Translations under genes and position numbers: made by a program
Assembly (NCBI GenBank): GCA_951799445.1
Contig: OX637289.1
Span: 5,113,321 to 5,177,320, forward strand
DNA from: Pseudisothecium myosuroides
Taxonomy: Eukaryota; Streptophyta; Bryopsida; Hypnales; Lembophyllaceae
Direction: 5' to 3'
DNA length: 64,000 nt
Notes under the pieces: model-generated
Told to the model about the DNA's origin: nothing
The model's input: the letters and a program-made list of their open reading frames with translations, nothing else
The model's database searches: none
Part shown: one piece after another, positions 47,603 through 59,632 of the stretch
Numbering within the stretch: position 1 is the first letter of the stretch
How the letters are laid out: each line of letters opens with the position of its first letter

Positions 47603-48336
47603 TTTTGTTAAGATTTTCCTCATTTCCAATCAAATTTTCATTAAATGCAAGTGGGAGTTATTCCAGTCCCCAACTCAACGCTAGAGGATTTGAAATGTTC
47701 ACACCTACAAGCCTGAGCATTTTGTGGCTAGGGGAAATTAAGTGAGACCTAAGGCATTTCTATGTTTTTAAGGGAGTTGTTTTGGGGGTATGTTAAAAAT
47801 CGACACCCTAGGCCGCTGAGTGACTCATGGCTGAATTAATAATGTTATGACCGTGCCAGATTGAAAATATTTGGCTGGGCTTAAAAACGCCTTCACAACG
47901 AGCTCCATATCATTCGGATCCTCACAATTGGTGACTGAGGAACCATGCCTGCTTGTACCCAAACAGGAGATTAAATGGATCTGGTTGTGCTCAGGGTTCA
48001 TTGCTTATAAGCAAACTGGCTCCACCAGTGCATGTGGTCGATACTCTGGCTCCACCAGTCTACACAAGTGGAACTGAAGCTGGCCGGGGGAGCCCTCGTG
48101 CGGGACCAGCGTCCAGCGGGTCTACGACGATGGACCCCATGCCATGCAGCGTCCATTCTCCATTCTCAGTCCGCGAGCCTCCGCATTCAACGCTCCTAGC
48201 AAGCTGCTGCCTGGGGTTCTCAATTCAATTCGATCTACTCTCCAGTCAGCCTTCACACACAATCATACTCAGCTTGTGAATTCCTCAGTCACGACGATCA
48301 CAGTGGTCGTAACTACGTTGTCCTCGGATTCAGTGC
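47603..48336 (+). other. Upstream region of the oxidase gene
   Basis: Sequence becomes less AT-rich toward 48.0 kb. A short direct repeat GGCTCCACCAGT occurs at 48019 and 48049. Frames of 65-108 codons here overlap each other and lack support. Confidence 0.35.
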
Positions 48337-48342
48337 TATAAA
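48337..48342 (+). promoter_or_regulatory. TATA box of the oxidase gene
   Basis: TATAAA in CAGTGCTATAAAACCCGC, about 345 bp upstream of the chosen start codon. This implies a 5'UTR of about 310 nt. Confidence 0.6.
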
Positions 48343-48681
48343 ACCCGCTCCTCGCCACCTCATTTCTTCAGTTCAGTCTGCTCTGTCTACAACTGTACTT
48401 AGAGCACAATCATTGCTCAGCTGCTCTAGCTCGATCGGTACATTTATGCTCAGAGGAGACTGTTCAGCAACACAATTCTTGATGGATTCATGTAATTCCA
48501 CTGCTTAATCTGCTGGATTGGGTATCTAATTCGGCGGTATTAGCAGGTCTGAGTCTTAGTTGTACACATATCCTGCTTGAAAGAGAGCTTGCTTCTACTG
48601 AGATTCGACGACGGTGAGGAAGTGCACAGGCTAGGGGGGACGGTTTTGTTCGATCGATTGAAAAGTGAAGTGATTCGAGGT

Positions 48682-50307
48682 ATGGCGATGGGGATGGATG
48701 TGTGGACTTGGCGGGTGGTAATAATGGTGATGGCTATGGCGGTGATGGAATTGGGGGTCGGAGTGTCAGCGCAAGGCAGCTGGAAGGTGCTGGTTAAGAA
48801 TGCAGGCATCTCATCCATGCACACGGCGATCACACATTGGAACACGGCTCTGTTGCTGGACCGCACCGACATCGGCGCTTCCGAGATCGCGCTCCCCAAT
48901 GGCGAGTGCCGCCACGACGACAAAGATAGGAAACTGAATCCCGACTGCACGGCGCACTCTGTCATGCTGGATCCCATCGGTAACAGCGTACGCGCGCTCA
49001 AGATCCAAACTGACACTTGGTGCTCGAGCGGCCAGTTTTTTGCTGATGGTACAATGGTACAAACTGGAGGCGACTACGACGGCTTGTATACGATCCGGCG
49101 CCTGGCGCCCTGCAAGGTGACTGGGACCTGCGACTGGGTGGAGGATGACACGACGTGGCTCACGGATCCGCGCTGGTACGCGTCCAACCTGCTCTTGCCC
49201 GACGGGCTTCGCCAGATTGTGGTGGGAGGACGAAACACATTCACGTACGAGTTCGTGCCCAAGAGAGAGAGCAATGAAGGCACGTTTGAGCTGCAGCTGT
49301 TGAAGGATACCCTCACCAATCAAGGCGACAACATGTATCCCTTTATCCATCTCCTTCCCGACGGCAACCTCTACATCTTCGCCAACAGGGATTCAATTGT
49401 GCTGGATTACAACACCAACACGGTGGTGAAGACATTCCCCACCATCCCTGGGGAGCCCCGAAACTACCCATCTGCTGGATCATCAGTAATACTTCCCCTA
49501 ACCCAAGCCGACGGATTTTCCACTGTGGAGGTGCTCGTCTGCGGCGGCGCGAAAGCAGGCGCATTCTCGAACGCAGACGGCGATACGTGGGCAGCTTCCC
49601 AGACGTGTGGCCGCATGGACGTGACCGCGACGAATCCCGAATGGGCGATGGAGAATATGCCCATGCGACGCAACATGGGCGACATGGTGATCTTGCCCAC
49701 AGGCGACGTGGTGATCATCAACGGCGCGGGGAAAGGCTCCCAAGGATGGGGGAAAGCCACGGACGCGGTGCTCACACCTGTGAAGTACAATACCAACAAT
49801 GCGAAAGCGCGGTGGGAGACGTTAGCCGCCACGACTATTCCGCGCGTCTACCACTCCACCGCGAATCTGCTCGGGGATGGGCGCATTCTCATCGCGGGGA
49901 GCAACACGCATGAGTACTACACGTTCAAGGGCGTGTTTCCGACTGAGTTGCGAGTGGAGGCATACTCGCCAGCTTACGGGAGCGATACTCTGAAGCCCAC
50001 GAATGTGTTCGCGCCGGGAAGCGTTCGTTACGGGCGGGAGTTCACAGTGACCTTCATGGTGCCGACGGTGCGAGGGACGCTGGAGGTGAATTTGATGAGC
50101 TCGCCGTTCGTGACGCACTCGTACGCCATGGGCCTGCGCATGCTGAAGCTGAAGACGACGGCGCCGACGTTGCGGGATGGTGGGGTTTACGCCGTTACGG
50201 TCACGGCGCCGCCCAACAACAAAGTGGCGCCAGCGAGCTACTACATGCTGTTCGTCGTGCAAGACGGCGTCCCAGCCACCGCCACATGGATACAATTGCG
50301 ATCGTAA
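48682..50307 (+). CDS. Secreted copper-radical oxidase (glyoxal/galactose oxidase family, GLOX)
   Basis: Members oxidise aldehydes or primary alcohols to release H2O2, usually in the cell wall. The frame opens at 48577, but the ATG at 48682 is preferred because it gives a clean signal peptide (MAMGMDVWTWRVVIMVMAMA, cleavage near VSAQ-GS), for 541 residues with no introns. The radical-cofactor residues are all present: Cys114 in DTWCSSGQFFADG (crosslink partner), Tyr166 in DPRWYASNLLLPDG, Tyr390-His391 in PRVYHSTANLLGDG, and His479 in SSPFVTHSYAMGLRM. Kelch-type G-G repeats (LLPDG, VVGG, ILPTGDVVIINGAG) form the propeller, and the C-terminal domain from about residue 435 matches the family Ig-like end. 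The codons are rich in G/C third positions. Substrate cannot be told from sequence. TATA at 48337. Confidence 0.93.
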   Translation: MAMGMDVWTWRVVIMVMAMAVMELGVGVSAQGSWKVLVKNAGISSMHTAITHWNTALLLDRTDIGASEIALPNGECRHDDKDRKLNPDCTAHSVMLDPIGNSVRALKIQTDTWCSSGQFFADGTMVQTGGDYDGLYTIRRLAPCKVTGTCDWVEDDTTWLTDPRWYASNLLLPDGLRQIVVGGRNTFTYEFVPKRESNEGTFELQLLKDTLTNQGDNMYPFIHLLPDGNLYIFANRDSIVLDYNTNTVVKTFPTIPGEPRNYPSAGSSVILPLTQADGFSTVEVLVCGGAKAGAFSNADGDTWAASQTCGRMDVTATNPEWAMENMPMRRNMGDMVILPTGDVVIINGAGKGSQGWGKATDAVLTPVKYNTNNAKARWETLAATTIPRVYHSTANLLGDGRILIAGSNTHEYYTFKGVFPTELRVEAYSPAYGSDTLKPTNVFAPGSVRYGREFTVTFMVPTVRGTLEVNLMSSPFVTHSYAMGLRMLKLKTTAPTLRDGGVYAVTVTAPPNNKVAPASYYMLFVVQDGVPATATWIQLRS

Positions 50308-51134
50308 ACATATCCTCGCCCCTATGCAATCCCATTCGGGGCCTGGATCGCCATCGTCGTAGTTTGCTACAAGTTTAGCTCGCAACTTGCGTTACGCGAC
50401 TCGATTCTCGTGCCTGGAGTCGATCTCGCGTTGCGAATCGATCTCTGGCAGGTGCCCATATTGCTATTTTCGAAACTACAAATTCTCTCTGGTGGCGTAC
50501 TTAATCACATTTCGAATTGTGAACTTCTAATCAATTAGTTGTTATCTAAAGGAAATGACATTTTGTCCAGGGATACGTTGAGGACAGTGATACTGATATA
50601 TAGAGATTCACTCGCTCTTTAGTTGCCCCGTTGAAATGAATCCTGCGTATGATTGACTATTCGAGAATAATTTAATTGCTGCTTGCATGTAGCGATGAGA
50701 TAGAAGAGGATTGCTGCTCGTAATCTGGCTTCCACTTTAGTTTCCCTGACTTACAGAAACGTTGCATCCATGATGGTGTAATTCATGTATCTAGTATCCA
50801 TTGAATAAGGAACGACTGTAGTCTGGGGAGGCATCCTATTCATTTCATTGAAAGTGTTGAAAGCTCTGAGTTTCATTCATTTAAATTTTAAGTAGGTGCC
50901 ATCAGCTTCTTTTTAAGTAGGTACTACTTATATGTGATTGTAGGGAAGGCTCTTCACGAATGGTGGGGAGGTCTCTGTAAGTTGCACACTTGCAATATGC
51001 TTATCGCCAGAATGTATCTCCTAATGTTGGTTAAAAATGCTAGAAACGGTTGAATTTAACTGAAATTAAAGCCATGCTTGGTTGGAATGGAATACTACTT
51101 CATGTTGAGATTGGAGTGTATGGGAAATTTCGGT
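50308..51134. other. 3' flank of the oxidase gene, intergenic
   Basis: No canonical AATAAA was seen close to the stop; AATAATTTAATT at 50667 might serve. No further gene. Confidence 0.35.
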
Positions 51135-51262
51135 AAAGTGGCAGTATTCCATCCGCCATTTCTCCATTCTTTTCCTTCTTTACCTCTACAGTCTAGGACT
51201 GGTGTAGATTTCAGAAAGTATGATTCCAGTTTGTGGAATACCACTATTTTAACAAAATTTTG
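51135..51262. mobile_element. Small MITE, family GTTAAAATGGYRGTAATCC, copy 2
   Basis: GTAAAGTGGCAGTATTCC at the left and GGAATACCACTATTTTAAC at the right. The core CAGTCTAGGACTGGTGTAGA matches copy 1 at 47540. A 79-codon frame over it is not a gene. Confidence 0.55.
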
Positions 51263-51743
51263 GTTAAATTCAAAGGCCTCAATTGAAAGACTTGAGCTAG
51301 CTGCATGCTTAGTATAATTTGAGTGTGCATCTTATGCACTTTTTGAATTCAAGGCCCTAAGTTTACCTTTTCTGAAATAATTTTGACTTTGACTTGTGAA
51401 TATTGATAACGCTTAGAATTCTCACTAAAACTGAGCTATCGCTTGCCAGGAAATTTATAACAGGCAACGAAACCATAGAAGAAATTAACATAAAATTCCA
51501 TGGTCATTTGGACCAATTTTTTTAATGAGGGATTTATCACCTTTTCCTTTTTTTCTTTTTTTTCTTTTTTTTTCTGTTTCTGTTGGATTCTTGCGATTTT
51601 TACTATAGAAGATGGAAGTTTATTTTTGAAGAATCTGGTCGGGGAACGAGATTGTCATTTTTGAATGAATGTATTGCTATTTTGAGATGATTGTACATAG
51701 TTTTATATGAACAAATGTCATTTCCCCCACATTATACATATTT

Positions 51744-51750
<7 letters not shown>

Positions 51751-51812
<62 letters not shown>
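51751..51812 (+). repeat. (AT)n microsatellite
   Basis: About 60 bp of uninterrupted AT dinucleotides, after a T-rich tract at 51540-51580. Confidence 0.95.
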
Positions 51813-51819
<7 letters not shown>

Positions 51820-51902
51820 ATATTATAGCATAGTATTTATATAGTACTTATATAGTAGATGCAAAAGCTTCATCACTCCAACAAGGATCGCAACTGGTTG
51901 CT

Positions 51903-52169
51903 ATTAATCTATCGATGCAAGTAAATATGAATTTAGTTCACTTGAAAACTTGCAATGTTGGAATTTCTTAAACTTTGCTTGAGCATTTTTTTGCTAATTG
52001 ACTGTAATTATGCTCATAGACTCCATCCTTACAAGGTTAATCTATCAATGCAAGTAAGTATGAATTTAGTTCATTTGAAAACTTGCAATGTTGGAATTTC
52101 TTAAACTTTGCTTGAGCATTTTTTTGCTAATTGACTATAATTATGCTCATAGACTCCATCCTTACAAGG
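51903..52169 (+). repeat. Tandem duplication, two units of about 132 bp
   Basis: Both units carry TTAATCTATCxATGCAAGTAA and then CTTGCAATGTTGGAATTTCT up to CATAGACTCCATCCTTACAA. Nearly identical, so recent. Confidence 0.9.
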
Positions 52170-52924
52170 GTAAAATATTGTATATGTAGAATTATTCATA
52201 AGAAAAAATTACATCAGCAATAAAAATTCTATGCAAAGATGCAATTTGCAAGTCTGTTTCACAAAGTAAGGTAGGACAAAGTAAGGTAGGACAACCCATC
52301 ATGGGCAGGATTAGGAGTTTGTCCTCATGCCATTGCTAAATTTTTTTAACTTTTATCCCACATAAGACAAGTGTGAAAAACAGTGAGAGCACTTGAAATT
52401 ATAATTTTCTGACAAAGTATGAGTTTGTTGTGAATTTTTGAAGTGTGCTACCCATTATGGCCCAAAAGAGTCTCTAGACTACCCCAAAACAAACAAAAAG
52501 TGTATCCATAATGATCATCTTACTCATCTAAAGTAGTCGCAATATTTTCACATGGCTACAACATGAAGGCCTCATAAAGTCACTTCCTACAATGAATTTA
52601 CACTCTAAAGGTGGAAGTTCCTATTGTAGTCACTAATCACTCCATTACTATCACCTAAGACATTGATTGTGGCCCAAATCTCATTCATTGAAAAAACTTT
52701 GTAATGGGTCATTCCCTAGATGTCTGGAATGGGTCTCTAGACCTTGATGGGCTGTTCAACCTTACATGAGACGAAGACAGTGACCGAGGACTTGAAATAA
52801 TATTACGAATTAATAATTCAGCCAGTCCCGAGTCGAACTTCAAAAAGATAATAGTTCGACATTGCTCATGCTCAACGACCTGAATAGCATTGAACTAGTG
52901 ACATCAACGAGAGACCTTACAATC
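52170..52924. other. 3' flank of SPP, intergenic
   Basis: A short direct repeat ACAAAGTAAGGTAGG occurs twice at about 52261. No gene was seen. Confidence 0.4.
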
Positions 52925-55904
52925 TTATTCCGGCACTACAATCTTTAACGATTCCGGCACTACAATACTTAAAGATTTCGGGACTACGATGTTCACTGAA
53001 GAGTCCGGCACTGCAATTTGAAAAGATTCCGACATTGGAGCTCTCGGAGTTCGAGGTTCCGGGGTTGAAGTTTCCGGTGATGGAGGTTCAGGGACTGAAG
53101 CTTCAGATATTGGAACTTGAGATGGTGGACTAAGCTTCGTGCCTTCACGACCGACTAGCCATGTCTCGTGGATCAATTTCCACTGCAATCCATTTACGGC
53201 GTCAATCTGCCACAATGGGGATGAATTAGTAAAATTACTTGCCCTCTGTTTGAAATAACCAAGAGTGATGGTATGTATTTTACTAAGGGAAGAAGATGCT
53301 CTTGAAGATCGAGTAGTCCAAGTCCTACAGAAACTGCGGCAGTGACCAATGACTCAGAAGCAAGAAAGACGAATCCAGAGAATGCATATGTGCTAAAATC
53401 AAAGCGATAGCAAATCCATTATGCAGGTGATTCATTTTGAGTAGTGGGCAATTGGAATTACTTTTGATTGTAGGAGAGCAGTTGTGACTGCGCATGAGAA
53501 TCGAGGGCCTGTATCATAGTGAAAGGCGAAAAGTCCGCAACAGAAACATACGACAACATTAGAATGGCGAGCTCGTCATCCTGAGTAATGTAAATTGCAA
53601 TTGTTTCCAAAGTGTATCTACAGAATTAGTTCAGTTGACTCCATAATGAGTAGAAAAAAATGCAACAAAATACATTATGAGAGCACTAGGATTTTAGACT
53701 TGATTGACAAACAAGCAGTCGGTGGACGACCATAATGTTGTTAAAGTGATTATAAACTGCCCAATTCATAAATCTAAAGAATCTCAACGACCTTGTCTCT
53801 GAGAAACTTCACCTGATTTTTCCCACTTGTCAAATCTTGCAAGATACAACGAATCAGACAGCTTCTCTATCCTGACCCGATCGACCCAGATACAGAAGTG
53901 CTTCCCTTTCTTTACACCGTGTAACTCACGCAAGGCCTCTATCTCCTCCAAAGGGTTGGTAGCGATTCCATACGCATGAACATAGCTGGCATCAGGTACC
54001 TGTGCATTCAAAAAAAAAATTCGTCGTGCCATATACGAGCATTATGGTACAGCACCCCTTCAAAGCAACCGTATTCTTAAAAACAAAGAAAGCAGTTAAA
54101 ATTTCCAGAAAGACAAACTCAAAGTATCGCACAAGCCTTCCAGTTGTTAGAAGGAAAAAGCCTGGTACCAGTGACATCTTTAGACGGCTAAAAACAATAT
54201 TTGTGTTATCAACATCCGCTTTCAGCCAGTGCTCCAATAATAATAGGTAATCAACAACCTCGTGGGATACAGAAGATAAACTCAATCGTGCAACTCCTCC
54301 AAGTGTTTGAAAGGCACGAGGTCGGTCGCGTGGGGAAACATTAGGTTTTATGTCAAAATGCTGCATGGCTTCAAGAATACCTGCAGCACACCTTTCCTTG
54401 GCGAGATAGACGCGAGACAAATCTCCGGTGAATTCTTTGTGCCATTTAAGAAGCTCTTCCATGGCATTTCCGACCTGGATTTTTTCACAATATTATTCAA
54501 ATTTCAGAGTAGACCAAGTGGAGCTAACACAACAAACCGAAATAATTAACCAAACCACATTTAAAAACAAGTATTAAAAATAACTATTAAACAAAAGCAA
54601 AGATTGTAGTGAAGTGTTCTCTTACAATGACTCCGTAAACATCCGGCACAGTGAAGAGCTCAGCATCATTTCCAGAATCACCGCATACAAGAGTTTTTCC
54701 AGGAGCGCACCCTTCCTCTTTCAGCTTCTTCATCAGGTACGCAAGTGCTTGGCCTTTTCCAGCTCCTGTTGGGAGCACATCAAGGTTGACTCCTCCGCTG
54801 TATATAAGCTTGACGTTCACCTGCAATTGCAACAGAGGTTAACAACAGAAACTGAAACACCTAATCAGTGAACTACAAATAAAAGGAGGGCCAAAATATT
54901 CCATAGAGGCTCTTATAAATAATGCTAAGCATCTTGGCCCTGTCTCTCAACATTACAAACCACGACCTGCAATACATACTTTAGGGACAGCTTACCTCGC
55001 GCTCTTTGATTTTTTCTGTCAAAGTATTGATAACTTCCTCAGCCGCACCTTTGTCTACATAGAAGCTTACTTTATGAGGCCGCTGCTCTGAATCAACCTG
55101 GTAGTCAACGAGTCCCACGTGATCTCTGTACACATCCGTCCGCCTCAATGCAAATCACGTCTACATAACTTCATTCTATACCTCTCATAACTCAACAAAA
55201 CCTCACTACGATGCGAGGATTAATCTTCCGTTATCAACAAGCTCAAGAGCTCACAAAGAAAAGAAAAGAAAAGAAAAGAAAATACACAAACCGAAGGAAG
55301 TCAGATATGCCTTACCATATTCTCCAAAGTGTGACGTACCTGAAATTTTAAGTTCAATTTGGTCCCTTCTTCAACAATTACTTCTCGATTCCAACCCTGA
55401 TTTAGCTCCTCCTCCCATCTAAGATCCGGAGCCATCGTCTCCCCATACCTGATTTCCGTCCCCACAGACATGATGGTGATGCCTGGCGTGAGTAAAGGAA
55501 CCTCCGAACGAAGCTTTTCATACATTGCCGGGGACCTTCCAGTTGAATATACGAGTAGTGAGTCTTGGTTGTAATCCGCTTGCCATAGAGCGCCAAATCG
55601 CAACAGGGAAGTATAATGATTGTCTTTATGATCGACCTTCAAGGTGAAAGGTATGAGAAGCCACATTGTCAGCAACCAGACATCTTGAAAGATACTGAAA
55701 ATATTGCTCATTAGTTTGATGCAAATTAAGCAAACTAGTGCGATAGAAAATTTAAAAAATGCACACATTAACCCTAACCATCTTAAAATTGAACTCAAAT
55801 CCTGCAATATCTTATAATCATAGAAAAAGACATCAAGAGGGGAATACCATGGTATTGTCGAGATCTGAAACAATCATCAGCCGTGCCGCTTTCGAAAACT
55901 CCAT
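52925..55904 (-). CDS. SPP: Sucrose-phosphate phosphatase with a long C-terminal tail
   Basis: SPP removes phosphate from sucrose-6-phosphate in the cytosol, the last step of sucrose synthesis. Eight exons join in frame: 55904-55848, 55636-55340, 55097-54996, 54820-54626, 54474-54169, 53999-53813, 53324-53239, 53206-52925, giving 503 residues. HAD-phosphatase motifs are intact: DLDNT at 14-18 (nucleophile and acid Asp), STGRSP at 50-55, the lysine of [11 protein letters not shown] near 174, and GDSGND at 199-204. The plant-specific C-terminal domain ([35 protein letters not shown]) follows. Typical SPPs end soon after the HETWL segment at about 420-425 residues. Here about 74 more residues follow, rich in P/S/E and ending in VVPES-type repeats. 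Exon 53324-53239 is the least certain, supported by phase and splice sites. Confidence 0.93.
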
Positions 55905-56480
55905 GATGAATCGAATTCAATTCTTTGGCGACTGAAATTCACCGATCTCAGCAAGCGCCCGAGGTTCTGTAAAAGAAAACAACCAGGTTAGCTTCAAAAA
56001 CAGAGAAAAAAGTCGTGCGGAACCACAATGAGTAAAAAGTAAATAATTCGGTACATCAAAAGTCCTAACTTAATTTCCTCCTGCCCAGACTTGAGGAAAT
56101 GAATGTAACAGACATCAGAGATAGTGCTCCTGCCTGCCAGAAACAACTAGAATGTTTCAATTAGCTATCTGGCGGTGCATCGCGCACGTGGACAGTCAGT
56201 GCAACTGTGTGGTCTGCTGCAAAATTGAAAGCATCTCGGATCTCACACCAATTCGCGAGTAAATCAACAAAACAGTCAATACAGAAATCAATCGCATATC
56301 GCATATCAGACAGCTCCTCATACAGCAACTCAGAAACCTGCTCGAGGCCTCAAATTATCGGCATGAGAATGCTACGCAAATGAATTGCAGCGCCGGACAA
56401 GTTTCACATTCTCCCTAAATAAAAATATCCCCTCAAGAGCGCTCTCTCAGACGCAATACCAAAAATTCATGAAATGCAAA
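55905..56480 (-). promoter_or_regulatory. SPP 5' flank, probable 5'UTR
   Basis: Immediately upstream of the SPP start. Mixed composition, no coding frame. No TATA box could be assigned with confidence. Confidence 0.4.
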
Positions 56481-57445
56481 TATGCTTCAAAACTGTCACA
56501 GAACGTCTCCACGACCTCCCTCAAGTCCTGGCATTGACCTCTCCCACAATTCAACCTCCTCCTAATCCGAAAACACAATCGGACAGAGACACGCCGAACT
56601 GCCGATTCCACTTAGACATGGCGAAACAACGTACCTCAAATCGCAGACACCGGCATTGTTCAAAACACACATCTCAAATACTTCCAAAACACAGATCAAC
56701 AAGTAGACCGTCCATCCATCCATCCATCACATACTGCATTTCCGACTGCAACTCCAAAACCTATTCGAAGCCTCAAATTATCGGCACACGATTGCAACAA
56801 AAAATGAAATGCAACACCAGAAATTAAAGCTTCAATCATCCAGAAAGCTTCATACTCTCACAATCAGATATTCGCATCAAAGACTCACTCCAAAAATTCA
56901 TAAATCCACAAAAGGCAACTACTCTCCAAAAATGGCTACAGAACTTACGTCTCCACAATCTCTCTCGATCGAGCCCTAGCATCCACCTCTCTACTCAATT
57001 CAACCTTCTCCTCAGCAAAAGAGCGCAAATCGGACATGTCGCGGAGCTAATTTCAATTAGGCATGGCGGAAAAAATGAGAACGAAGTCTCCTGCATTGTT
57101 CCAAAAACACAGATTAAACAAATTACTTCCGATTGCAACAAAAAATGAATTGCAACACCAGAAAGCTTCATACTCTCACAATCAGATATCCGCATCAAAG
57201 ATTTCACTCCAAAAATTCGAAAATCCGCAATAGGTAAACTATTCTCCATAAATGGCTACTGAACGTCTCCACAATCTCTCTCAAGCACTAGCATCCACCT
57301 CTCTCCTCAATTTAACCTTCTCCTCAGCAAAAGAGCGCAAATCGGACATGTCGCGGAGCTAATTTCAATTAGAAAAACATGAGAACGAAGTCTCCTGCAT
57401 TGTTCCAAAAACACAAATTAAACAAATTACTTCCGACTCAGATCA
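56480..57445 (-). repeat. Tandem triplication upstream of SPP
   Basis: Three related units begin near 56500, 56945 and 57255. They share ACGTCTCCACxA-CTC, AAxCGGACAxG, GCATTGTTCCAAAAACACA and ATTACTTCCGACT. Units two and three share about 180 bp at high identity, such as AGCAAAAGAGCGCAAATCGG followed by ACATGTCGCGGAGCTAATTT. This may be a repeated promoter or leader segment. Frames of 79-117 codons inside are not convincing. Confidence 0.6.
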
Positions 57446-57856
57446 TTTCGAAAATCGGGCGCCAAGATTTTAATTCCAACCTTCAGATCATCTTTCCTCG
57501 ATTGTGCAGGATGAATAATCGCATCGACCGACTGACGATGCCTCCGTCTGCCGCATCGTGTATCTGTGGCAACGACAATGGTTGTCTGAATTCTGCGTCG
57601 TTCGCAGAAGCCATGAGGATGGAAAAGCTCATCGTCAAAGCTTTTCTCTTGCACCAGTGTGAACAAGGGTAGAGATGAAATGGTTTATTCGTTTATACTT
57701 GGCCAGAGTGCCAGACAACTGAAGACGGGGTCCAAGTGATGGAGCATATTAATGGGAGAATCTTCCAAATTGTGACACTTGGCATGTCAACTACACCGAC
57801 TTGTCCTAGTTGTTATGAAACTATGGAGGAATGTTTTTTTGGACAAGTGCTATGAT
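57446..57856. other. Possible leader or small exon region, unassigned
   Basis: 57470-57670 has coding-like composition with open frames on both strands (plus: MPPSAASCICGNDNGCLNSA; minus: 79 codons). Neither is recognised. It could be the far 5' end of the SPP transcription unit or a divergent gene. Confidence 0.25.
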
Positions 57857-58540
57857 AGACCAGCCCATTTCCACCAACTACCTATTATTTTCATCACCCT
57901 ATTTTTGGCCCCAATTCTGCTACAAAATTCATCCAAATTCATTCACTTTTATGGCAAATTGGTGCATTAATTCTTCAATACCCCTGCTGCGCAAAAAACG
58001 TTGTTTACGATTTTTCGATCTAAGGAATGTAGATACCTTCAATCGTTATAATTTGAAGATCAATACAATCAAATTAGGCGCTAGTGGCCTCATTCAAAGC
58101 ATAGCTGAACTAGTTATTGAAGTCAACGGTGAAATATGCAGGAAATGTGCATAACTCCCGAAAATTGGTGCATCATAACCTTGACCCAGAAAGCGTCACC
58201 AACAAGCTGAAAAGGCAGGGGCGTTGAAGGGTTAATGTCACTCTGGGTAATGTGTCAATTCTATATTGGTGAATACTTAAGTGTTAATAGATACATAGAA
58301 ACGCAATTAATGAGTTGCTAATAGGATGTTTATGACTTCACTCTAAGGGCAGTTCTGAAATTTCAAGGCAAACCACTTTAAAATTTACAAAAATTAAAAT
58401 TTTCATTGGAAAATTATAATTTCACTTGGATTTGATTCATGAAACAAGCGCACACCTCTAGAAAAATATATGTGCCCCTCTTGAAGTTGGCCCCAAGATA
58501 TTCAAATTGCAAATTAGGGTGGTAATAGGCTTGTTTACCT
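57857..58540 (+). repeat. Dispersed repeat, copy 2 (filled site)
   Basis: It begins GACCAGCCCATTTCCACCAA and ends near GGTGGTAATAGGCTTGTTTA, matching copy 1 at 9664-10110 on both sides of the inserted TTAA element at 57971-58231. An AT run follows at about 58545. Confidence 0.7.
57971..58231. mobile_element. TTAA-flanked MITE, 261 bp
   Basis: Ends: TTAA then TTCTTCAATACCCCTGC; GGCAGGGGCGTTGAAGGG then TTAA. The uninterrupted target AGTCTTAATGCCAATAAGGG is seen in copy 1 of the host repeat near 9788, against GTGCATTAA[element]TTAATGTCACTCTGGG here. This supports insertion with TTAA duplication. Confidence 0.8.
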
Positions 58541-58901
58541 CTAATATATATATATATGTTGAAGAGTCTTCAATCACAAGTATCAAAGTTTAAAAAAAAT
58601 TATTCCTTATAAAGGTTTTGAACCACCTTAGAAAAAAAATATATTATTATTTTTATTTAGCCACATTAGACTACTAGTCCAAAGTCTAGTAGCCTTCTTG
58701 GGGTCCCATTCTTTTCTAATGAATGTAAGTTCATCTTGTAAAACACACCAATAGAACAAATTAGTGTAGCCCCTATAAAAAAATAAAATTTATCAATTTC
58801 AAGAGGCTTCTTGTTAAATTGAAGAGAACCTAGGTAGCCAAGATTTTATTTTTTTAAAAGATGAAGAGGCCTAATTTCTTTGAATTCTAAAAAAACAAAT
58901 T
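58541..58901. other. AT-rich intergenic, no gene seen
   Basis: Nothing recognised. Confidence 0.4.
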
Positions 58902-59632
58902 GTTGCAAGAAACACTGGTATTAGTTATTTGTCATGTGGGGAATGCCGGAGCGTTTCTTCGCAATAATTTTTGAGGCACAACTCATATGAATTTAAATTT
59001 TTCACTCAAGATGGTTGTCTTGAGTGTAACCATATCTCATATTTATAAAAAAAAATTTAAATTGGTTTATATTTAAAAGTTATTTTAATTATTTGTCACA
59101 TTTTCAATTTAAGAGGATTTTAGTACTATGGAGTACTCAAAATTAATAATCTAGAGCTCAAATTTTGGTGGCCTATTCCCACAATAGGTGAGCATATTCC
59201 TACTAAGGGACACCTAAAAATATATTACTTTATGTCCTCCATGTTTGTGCAAATAGGACTCCTTTGCACATACATTTTTTAATATTAAAGATGGTTTTAA
59301 GATTTTTTTTAGTAAAATCTCTTCTCCATGAAATCCTTCCAAATGAACAATTTTAGTTTCTTTGCAAATTATTTTTCGTATTTTTTACAAATGAAAATGT
59401 CAAAGTGTCTATTTTCTTCAATATTTCAGCTCATTCTTTTTTGTGAATAACTTTTGATCTAGATTTTTTTTAGGTCTAAATTTTTGGTAATATTCTATTT
59501 TTAATTTTATACTATATATATCTTTATTTTATTTATTTTTAAAAATTCATTTTCAAAAGATCATAATATTAGAAGTAGTAGCCAAAAACAAGCTAAAGTA
59601 GAATAAAAACAACAAGTATTTCTTGTAACTAT
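58902..59632. mobile_element. Diverged GTGATTGCAAGAAACACTTG-family element
   Basis: The left end is TTGTTGCAAGAAACACTGG (about 58901) and the right end ACAAGTATTTCTTGTAACTA (about 59613-59632), inverted. The interior is degraded and only loosely like other copies. Confidence 0.45.

Noticed and set aside
48577..48681. Upstream in-frame ATG giving a 576-residue oxidase
   Set aside because: It would place 35 charged residues before a good signal peptide; the ATG at 48682 fits a secreted enzyme.
49464..50385. Long minus-strand frames of 122-187 codons
   Set aside because: They are shadows of the GC-rich oxidase gene.
57379..57672. Plus-strand 97-codon frame
   Set aside because: Open on both strands, no motif, and overlaps the tandem block upstream of SPP.
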